This document shows, one piece after another, positions 58,432 to 64,000 of a DNA stretch of 64,000 nt. The position numbers were made by a program, and so were the translations under genes. This DNA is from Deltaproteobacteria bacterium (GTDB lineage: Bacteria > Desulfobacterota > Desulfomonilia > UBA1062), in NCBI GenBank assembly GCA_018434685.1, contig JAHDOV010000004.1, positions 536,808 to 600,807 of the forward strand, in the 5' to 3' direction. A model generated the notes under the pieces. The model ran no database searches and had not been told where the DNA came from. It was given only the letters and a program-made list of their open reading frames with translations. The first letter of the stretch is position 1; each line of letters begins with the position of its first letter.

Positions 58432-59361
58432 ATGGATAGATTCTCGGTTTTTTCTTCGAGACTTGTCGATAAGTCAGAGAATTTCACCTCGGGACACCGG
58501 GCCTGTCAGGGATGTGCCGAAGCCCTGGCCGTTCGCCACGTGATGAAGGCCCTGGGCAGGGACACCATTGTTGCCATGTCCACGGGCTGCATGGAGATCA
58601 TTTCTTCTCCGCTGCCGCTGACCGCATGGAAGGTCCCGTGGATCCACAATGCCTTTGAGAACTCCGCGGCAGTCATCTCCGGGTGCGAGGCAGGCATGAA
58701 GGCCATGATGAGGAAAGGCATTATCCCTCAAAAGAAGATCAACTTCGTGGCCATGGGCGGTGACGGGGCAACTGCCGATATCGGCATGGGACCGTTGTCC
58801 GGAGCCCTGGAGCGCGGACACGACATGGTCTATATCTGCTACGACAACGAGGCCTATATGAATACGGGCATCCAGCGTTCCAGTTCCACGCCCTTCGGTG
58901 CAAGCACCACGACATCCCCGGCAGGAAAGGACAGCATGGGGCAGCACACCCAGAAGAAGAACATGCCCCAGATCGCGGTGGCACACGATATCCCCTATGT
59001 GGCAACTGCCTGTCCGAGCTTTCCCTTCGATCTCATCGAGAAGGTCAAGAAGGCAGCCGAGATGCCCGGCGCTGCATATGTCCATATCCTGTCCGTCTGT
59101 CCGACCGGGTGGAGGATACAGCCGCAGGACGCCATCAAATACGGCCGGCTCGCCATTGATTCCTGCGTATTCCCGCTCTATGAGGTGGTAAATGGGGAGT
59201 ACCGGCTCACCTACACCCCCTACCGGAAGCTCCCGGTTACGGAATACCTCAAGGGCCAGGGCAGATTCAGACACCTGACCGATAAGGAAATTCAGCTGAT
59301 ACAGGACAAGGTCGATCGTGATTATCAAAAGATCTTAAAGCGTTGTGAAGAGGGCAGGTAA
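58432..59361 (+). CDS. porB: 2-oxoacid:ferredoxin oxidoreductase, beta (TPP) subunit
   Basis: The 309-residue protein has GHRACQGCAEALAVRHVM, a CxxC pair of the 4Fe-4S cluster, the TPP-binding GGDGATADIG to CYDNEAYMNTG (GDG...N) and the later PCPTGW-type CPTGWRIQPQDAI. It is the TPP-containing catalytic subunit. Its stop (59359-59361) is followed after one base by the NuoE-like gene ATG. Confidence 0.95.
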   Translation: MDRFSVFSSRLVDKSENFTSGHRACQGCAEALAVRHVMKALGRDTIVAMSTGCMEIISSPLPLTAWKVPWIHNAFENSAAVISGCEAGMKAMMRKGIIPQKKINFVAMGGDGATADIGMGPLSGALERGHDMVYICYDNEAYMNTGIQRSSSTPFGASTTTSPAGKDSMGQHTQKKNMPQIAVAHDIPYVATACPSFPFDLIEKVKKAAEMPGAAYVHILSVCPTGWRIQPQDAIKYGRLAIDSCVFPLYEVVNGEYRLTYTPYRKLPVTEYLKGQGRFRHLTDKEIQLIQDKVDRDYQKILKRCEEGR

Positions 59362-59362
59362 G

Positions 59363-59824
59363 ATGGCAGTAGATACGAAAAAGGTTGACGAAATCATTGC
59401 AGGTTATGAGAAATCCGAGGAATCTCTGTTGGCAATACTGCAGGACTTTCAACGGGAGTTCAATTACGTTCCGGAAGAAGGCATGGAAAAGTTGAGCGAA
59501 CTCTTTGGCGTCCCTGCCAGCAAGATCTATGCGATGGGGACCTTTTACAAGGCCCTCTCCCTGGAGCCTACGGGCAGGCATACCTGCAAGGTGTGTACCG
59601 GTACGGCATGCCACCTCAAGGGCGCTTCCAACGTGGTGGATGTCATCGGGAGACAGTTGAAGATTCGGCCCGGGGAGACGACCAAGGACATGCGGTTTAC
59701 GCTGCAGACCGTGAACTGTGTGGGTGCGTGCGCACTGGCCCCGGTTGTCGTGGTTGATGACAAGGATTATTACGAGGGAGCTTCTCCTCAGAACATTCTC
59801 AAGAATCTCAAGAATTATAAATAA
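59363..59824 (+). CDS. NuoE-like [2Fe-2S] thioredoxin-fold subunit
   Basis: The 153-residue protein has a helical N-terminus with EFNYVPEEGMEKLSELF-like sequence and the [2Fe-2S] cysteines in CKVCTGTACHLKGA and NCVGACALAPVVVVD. It is similar to NADH dehydrogenase chain E and HndA/HoxE subunits. ATG 59363 follows the porB stop directly. It probably works with the next gene as the NAD(P)H-oxidising diaphorase module. Confidence 0.92.
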   Translation: MAVDTKKVDEIIAGYEKSEESLLAILQDFQREFNYVPEEGMEKLSELFGVPASKIYAMGTFYKALSLEPTGRHTCKVCTGTACHLKGASNVVDVIGRQLKIRPGETTKDMRFTLQTVNCVGACALAPVVVVDDKDYYEGASPQNILKNLKNYK

Positions 59825-59845
59825 GGTTTGGGAAGGTTGACTATC

Positions 59846-61705
59846 ATGGAGAGCAGAAAATTAAATTCGGTTGATGAGTTTAATGAGTATAGAGCGAAGA
59901 TCCTCAATTCTCACAAGGGCGATTACCCGGTCATCTACGTATGCGGTGGTACCCCGTGTCTTGCAAAAGGCAGCAGGGCTGTTGCGGAGGCCTTCAGGAA
60001 AGAGATCGAAGCACAGGGGCTCGAGTGCAGGGTTGAATTGAGCCTGAAGATTACCGGATGCCAGGGGTTCTGCAGCAAGGGCCCGGTGGTCAGTTTCGGG
60101 GACGATATCGTATATATGGAAGTGAAGCCAAAGCACGTGCCGGAGATCATCGAGAAGACGGTGAAGCGGGGCGAGATCATCGAGGCGCTCGGGTACAAGG
60201 ATCCCGCAACGGGCAAGAAGGCCGCCACCTTTGATGGTATCCCCTTCTATTCGCACCAGAAGCAGCTGATCCTGGGCGACCTGCGGAAGCTCGATCCCTT
60301 TGAAATAGACGATTACATTGCCAGGGGTGGCTATGCTTCCCTGGATAGGGCCTTCTCGATGGATCCGGATGCAATCATAGACACGATCGAGGCATCGGGT
60401 CTCAGGGGCCGCGGCGGCGGCGGATTCCCCGCCGGGAGGAAGTGGCGGTCGTGCCGGAACATCGAGACCGAGACACGCTATGTGCTGTGCAATGGAGACG
60501 AGGGAGATCCCGGTGCCTTCATGGACAGATCGATCATGGAGGGCAACCCGCATGCCGTGATCGAGGGGATGATCATTGGCGCCCGGGCTGTCGGGGCTCA
60601 TAAGGGGTATGCCTATATCAGGGATGAGTATCCCCTTGCCGTGGAGGCCATGAAGAAGGCGGTGGTGGATGCAACCGCCCTGGGTATTCTCGGGAAAAAC
60701 ATCCTGGGGTCAGGATTCGATTTCGAGGTAAAGATCACCCGTGGCGGCGGGGCCTTCGTGTGCGGAGAATCCTCGGCACTCATGAGGTCCGTGGAGGGAA
60801 AGGTCGGAGAACCGCGGGCCAAGTATATACGCTCGGTGGAAAAGGGGCTCTATGAGCAGCCGACCGTCCTGAACAATGTGGAGACATGGGCGAATGTGCC
60901 GCTGATCATCAACAATGGTGTGCAGTGGTACCGGCAGACCGGTACCGACGGTTCGCCCGGGACAAAGGTCTTCTCGCTGGCCGGCAAGGTGGAGAATACC
61001 GGTCTGGTGGAGGTCCCCATGGGGATTACCATCAGGGAACTGGTGGAGGATATCGGCGGCGGCGTACTCGGGGGCAAGCGGTTCAAGGCAGTGCAGACCG
61101 GCGGCCCATCCGGCGGGTGTATCCCTCAGTCCAAGATGGACCTCCCCATCGACTTCGACAGTCTCACCGATGCGGGGTCCATGATGGGTTCAGGCGGCAT
61201 CATCGTCATGGACGAGGAGACCTGCATGGTCGACGTGGCCAAATACTTCATCTCGTTCCTGGTCGAGGAATCCTGCGGGAAGTGCGCCCCGTGCAGAGAC
61301 GGGCTCCCGAGGATGCTCCGGATCCTCACGGATATCACGGAAGGAAAAGGAAAAGAGGGCGATATCGAGGTGCTGGAGGAGCTGTGTGATGTCCTCTCAT
61401 ACGGCGCCCTGTGCGGGCTCGGAACCTCAGCGCCCAATCCTGTTCTCTCGACGATCAGGTACTTCAGGGACGAGTACGAGGCGCATATCCGGGACAAGAG
61501 GTGTCCGGGTCATGTCTGCAAAAGTTTCATCACCTACCGTATCGATGCGGACGCCTGTACCGGATGTACCCTGTGTGCCAAACAGTGTCCGCAGAAGTGC
61601 ATCAGCGGGGAGAAAAAACAGACCCATGTCATCGATCAGGACAAGTGCATCAAATGCAATGTGTGCAGAGAAGTGTGTAAGTTTGATGCCGTAAGGGTTG
61701 AATAA
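59846..61705 (+). CDS. NuoF-like flavoprotein with N-terminal NuoE-like and C-terminal ferredoxin domains
   Basis: Residues 1-110 form a [2Fe-2S] thioredoxin-like domain (YVCGGTPCLAKG, then CQGFCSKGPVV). The NuoF core follows: GRGGGGFPAGRKW for the FMN/NADH site, GDEGDPGAFMDRSIMEGNP, and ESCGKCAPCRDG for a 4Fe-4S cluster. Two more 4Fe-4S motifs (CTGCTLCAKQCPQKC, CIKCNVCREVCK) end the 619-residue protein. This is the layout of HndC-like subunits of NAD(P)-linked hydrogenases and oxidoreductases. Confidence 0.94.
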   Translation: MESRKLNSVDEFNEYRAKILNSHKGDYPVIYVCGGTPCLAKGSRAVAEAFRKEIEAQGLECRVELSLKITGCQGFCSKGPVVSFGDDIVYMEVKPKHVPEIIEKTVKRGEIIEALGYKDPATGKKAATFDGIPFYSHQKQLILGDLRKLDPFEIDDYIARGGYASLDRAFSMDPDAIIDTIEASGLRGRGGGGFPAGRKWRSCRNIETETRYVLCNGDEGDPGAFMDRSIMEGNPHAVIEGMIIGARAVGAHKGYAYIRDEYPLAVEAMKKAVVDATALGILGKNILGSGFDFEVKITRGGGAFVCGESSALMRSVEGKVGEPRAKYIRSVEKGLYEQPTVLNNVETWANVPLIINNGVQWYRQTGTDGSPGTKVFSLAGKVENTGLVEVPMGITIRELVEDIGGGVLGGKRFKAVQTGGPSGGCIPQSKMDLPIDFDSLTDAGSMMGSGGIIVMDEETCMVDVAKYFISFLVEESCGKCAPCRDGLPRMLRILTDITEGKGKEGDIEVLEELCDVLSYGALCGLGTSAPNPVLSTIRYFRDEYEAHIRDKRCPGHVCKSFITYRIDADACTGCTLCAKQCPQKCISGEKKQTHVIDQDKCIKCNVCREVCKFDAVRVE

Positions 61706-61715
61706 GGATAATGCC

Positions 61716-62444
61716 ATGGAAAATATCAAGATAGTAATAGACGGGAAAGAGGTTGAGGCCATCAGGGACCAGAGCGTCCTCGATGTTGCCCGAGAAAATG
61801 GCATTTATATCCCTGCACTGTGTTACCATCCGGAGGTAGAAGCGAGCGGCGGATCATGCCGGGTTTGTCTCGTTGAGGCACACCAGAACGGTCGCATGAG
61901 ACTCGTGACCTCCTGCAACTACCCTGCCAGAGAGGGCCTGGAGATCAAGACGGATACGGACCTGGTGAGGCGCATACGCAAAGGCGTGGTGGAACTCCTC
62001 CTGTCCCGTGTTCCCGACTCGGACGTGATCCGGGAACTTGCCACGAGAGACGGCATCGAAGATACGAGGTTTTTCAAGGACGAGGGGGACAACTACCGCT
62101 ATAAATGCATCGCCTGCTCCCTGTGCACCCTGGTGTGTGAAGAGGTGGTTGGGGTCAGCGCGATTTCCATGTTGAACCGCGGGTATGAAAAGGAGCCTGG
62201 AACGCCGTACCATAAGGCCTCCCAGGCATGTATCGGGTGCGGTGCCTGTGCGTATGCATGTCCGACGCAGGCCATAGCGATGACCGACGAAGGGGCTCTC
62301 AGGAAGATCTGGGGCAGGGAATTTTCCATGGTCTCGTGCAGTGTATGCGGGAAGCCCTATATCCCCGAGGCCCAGGTTGACTGGATCGTCAAGACAACAG
62401 GAAAAGAGAGATCGTTCTTCGATAAGTGCCCGGATCACCGATAG
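61716..62444 (+). CDS. NuoG/HndD-N-terminal-like iron-sulfur subunit
   Basis: The 242-residue protein has a plant-type [2Fe-2S] domain (CYHPEVEASGGSCRVCLVE), a 4Fe-4S motif CIACSLCTLVCEEVVG and a final CIGCGACAYACPTQAI. It corresponds to the N-terminal part of NuoG or of [FeFe]-hydrogenase HndD, but has no H-cluster domain, so the operon does not encode a hydrogenase. A C-terminal CSVCGKP pair with FDKCPDH may bind zinc. Its start is 10 bases past the NuoF-like stop. Confidence 0.9.
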   Translation: MENIKIVIDGKEVEAIRDQSVLDVARENGIYIPALCYHPEVEASGGSCRVCLVEAHQNGRMRLVTSCNYPAREGLEIKTDTDLVRRIRKGVVELLLSRVPDSDVIRELATRDGIEDTRFFKDEGDNYRYKCIACSLCTLVCEEVVGVSAISMLNRGYEKEPGTPYHKASQACIGCGACAYACPTQAIAMTDEGALRKIWGREFSMVSCSVCGKPYIPEAQVDWIVKTTGKERSFFDKCPDHR

Positions 62445-62697
62445 GGTGTTTCTCTGCGGCGCATGATTCCTGTTGCTCTGTCCGGGAGACCTCGCGAGAC
62501 CACTCACCGGACCACCCATGCGGGGACATGACCGCCGGGTTTCATCCCGGAGGGTGGTGTTCCCGTGGTTTTGCGTTTCCCAGCCGGCAGGTATCCCATT
62601 GCGGCATCTGTCGCGGAGATCCCCCCGGAACTCCCTTGGGAAATCCCACGTCCTGCACCCTGCTGCCATAGCCCCCTGTACCGGGGGCTCGATATGG
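62445..62697. other. Intergenic region upstream of ffh with a terminator-like hairpin
   Basis: No gene was recognised in these 253 bases. AGCCCCC/GGGGGCT (about 62670-62689) forms a 7-bp hairpin near the right end, which may close the por-nuo transcript, without a T run. No SRP RNA was recognised. Confidence 0.45.
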
Positions 62698-62727
62698 TTG
62701 ACAGGATGTGCCGATATCCGATAGCAT
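62698..62727 (+). promoter_or_regulatory. Putative promoter of ffh
   Basis: TTGACA (62698-62703) and TAGCAT (62722-62727) are spaced 18 bases apart. The ATG of ffh lies about 34 bases further, with TAGGAG (62747-62752) as ribosome-binding site. Confidence 0.5.
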
Positions 62728-62760
62728 AGACATCCTTTCAGGGTGTAGGAGACTATAGCA

Positions 62761-64000
62761 TGCTAGAATTGATTTCAGGCGGGTTCAAGAAGGCCCAGGA
62801 TCTGCTCCAGGGCAAGACCGTTATCCAGGAAAAACACATCGAGGAAGCCGTCAAGCAGATACGGATATCCCTGCTCGAGGCCGATGTGGAGTTCCACGTC
62901 GTGAAGTCTTTCATAGACCGGGTCAAGGAAAAGGCCGTCGGGGAGATCGTTCAGACGAGGGTGTCCCACGGCGGGAAAAAACTGCGCGCATCCCCGGATC
63001 AGCACTTTGTCAAGATCTGCTATGACGAGCTCACCAGCCTCATGGGGCCTGTCGACACCTCTATCACCTACGGGCCCCGCTCCGTGACGGCCATCATGAT
63101 GGTGGGCCTGCAGGGCAGCGGTAAGACCACGACCACCGCGAAGCTCGCCCGGTTCATCCAGAAGCAGGGCAGGAAACCCATGCTCGTGGCTGCGGATGTC
63201 TACCGTCCTGCTGCAATCGACCAGCTCAAGGTGCTGGGCAAACGCCTCGATCTGCCGGTCTTCTTCGCGCCGGGCAAGACCCCGCCGCAGATCTGCCGGG
63301 ATTCGCTCGAGGCTGCACAGTTCAAGGGGTACGACGTCGTCCTGTTCGATACCGCGGGACGCACCATCCTCGACGACACCCTCATGACCGAGCTCGAGGA
63401 CATCAAATCGCTGACCAGGCCTGAAAACATCCTGCTGGTCGTGGATGCGATGATCGGGCAGGAATCGGTCAACGTGGCCAGGGAGTTCGATCGCCGGCTC
63501 GACCTCTCGGGGTTCATCCTCACGAAACTCGACGGTGATGCCCGGGGCGGGGCGGCGCTCTCCATAAAGGAGGTCGCGAAGAAACCCATAAAGTTCCTCG
63601 GGATGGGAGAATCTCTGGATCGCCTCGAAGAATTCCGGCCGGAGGGTCTTGCCTCCAGGATACTCGGCCAAGGCGATATCGTCGGGCTCGTTAAGGATTT
63701 CGAAGAGGTCGTGGACGAGAAAAAGGCTGAAGAGGACGCGGAAAAACTCCTGAGGGGAGATTTCACGTATAACGATTTCCTCAAGCAGCTCAAGATCATG
63801 AAGAAGATGGGTTCACTCACCGATATCATCGGGAAATTGCCGCTCGGACAGCTCGGGATTCCGCAGGGTGTCCAGGTCGATGATCGCGAACTGGTGCGGG
63901 TGGAGTCCATCATCAACTCCATGACGAGATTCGAGCGGGAAAATCCGGACTGCATGAACGAGAGCCGTATTGTCCGTATTTCCGCGGGGAGCGGACATCC
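62761..64000 (+). CDS. ffh: Signal recognition particle GTPase Ffh (partial at right edge)
   Basis: The first 413 codons are present before the window ends. The helical N domain (AQDLLQGKTVIQEKHIEEAVKQIRISLLEADVEFHVV) leads into the GTPase domain with GLQGSGKTTTTAKLA, DTAGRTILDD and TKLDGDARGGAAL. The methionine-rich M domain has begun. Ffh binds signal sequences and SRP RNA. The start ATG is preceded by TAGGAG at normal spacing. Confidence 0.95.

Noticed and set aside
59846-62444. NADP-reducing [FeFe]-hydrogenase (Hnd) operon
   Set aside because: The NuoE/F/G-like subunits resemble HndA/C and the HndD N-terminus, but no H-cluster domain exists in the window; the partner is the por enzyme.
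62445-62760. SRP RNA (ffs) upstream of ffh
   Set aside because: I looked for the conserved SRP RNA hairpin motif and did not find it; only a terminator-like hairpin and a promoter are visible.

Overview
The window looks like a chromosomal segment of a motile, anaerobic member of the deltaproteobacterial (Desulfobacterota) lineage. This is inferred from content, not from a marker-gene search. It carries a sigma-54-controlled flagellar basal-body operon in the flgBC-fliEFGHIJ order typical of that group, NtrC-type activators, a four-subunit 2-oxoacid:ferredoxin oxidoreductase joined to NADH-dehydrogenase-type diaphorase subunits, and many ferredoxin-like proteins. Most of the sequence is G+C-rich. 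The exception is an A+T-rich stretch at about 22.0-25.1 kb that looks acquired.

Layout. 0-1.3 kb: the end of a PhoH-like gene, ybeY, and a five-gene tRNA cluster (Pro, Arg, His, Arg, Lys) with its own promoter and a textbook terminator. 1.4-17.4 kb (mostly + strand): accessory housekeeping genes, namely a TetR regulator, a CheD-like protein without its catalytic cysteine, HDOD, DUF2156 and DUF362 ferredoxin proteins, a lipoprotein, an esterase, a 3D-domain lipoprotein, a probably broken BtrH/DUF4872 gene, a short asparaginase, LysE, an ADP-ribosylglycohydrolase-like protein, MATE, an AsmA-like protein, an enoyl-CoA hydratase, ArfB and a GNAT. 17.5-21.5 kb: acyl-CoA ligase, RNase Z, MA-type peptidase. 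21.6-25.1 kb: tandem hairpin repeats followed by an A+T-rich island holding a K+ channel gene overlapped by a DUF4236/TerB-like gene. 25.1-30.6 kb: an arylsulfotransferase, then a TetR-controlled outer-membrane protein/nitroreductase operon with palindromic operators, and a DUF1796 protein.

31.1-43.7 kb (- strand): flgB-flgC-fliE-fliF-fliG-fliH-fliI-fliJ-motE with overlapping or abutting genes and a near-consensus sigma-54 promoter. Upstream lie a FlgR-like activator with a degenerate receiver domain, a large AMIN/TPR secreted protein, a canonical NtrC-type activator and IHF-beta. Together they form a plausible flagellar control module. 43.7-56.2 kb: information-processing genes (pseudouridine synthase, SfsA, site-2 protease, TrpS, ScpA, ScpB, MoaB/Mog, a divergent EF-G paralogue, HolB, Smr), then a LysR regulator and MscS.

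56.4-62.4 kb: a seven-gene + strand operon, porC-porD-porA-porB followed by NuoE-, NuoF- and NuoG-like subunits. Its products could oxidise a 2-oxoacid and pass electrons to NAD(P), or run the reverse. The window ends inside ffh (SRP54).

The best candidates for something undescribed are the K+ channel/DUF4236-TerB pair in the A+T-rich island, the fused POR-diaphorase operon, the TetR operator circuit, and an apparent transcription attenuator in front of the Smr gene.
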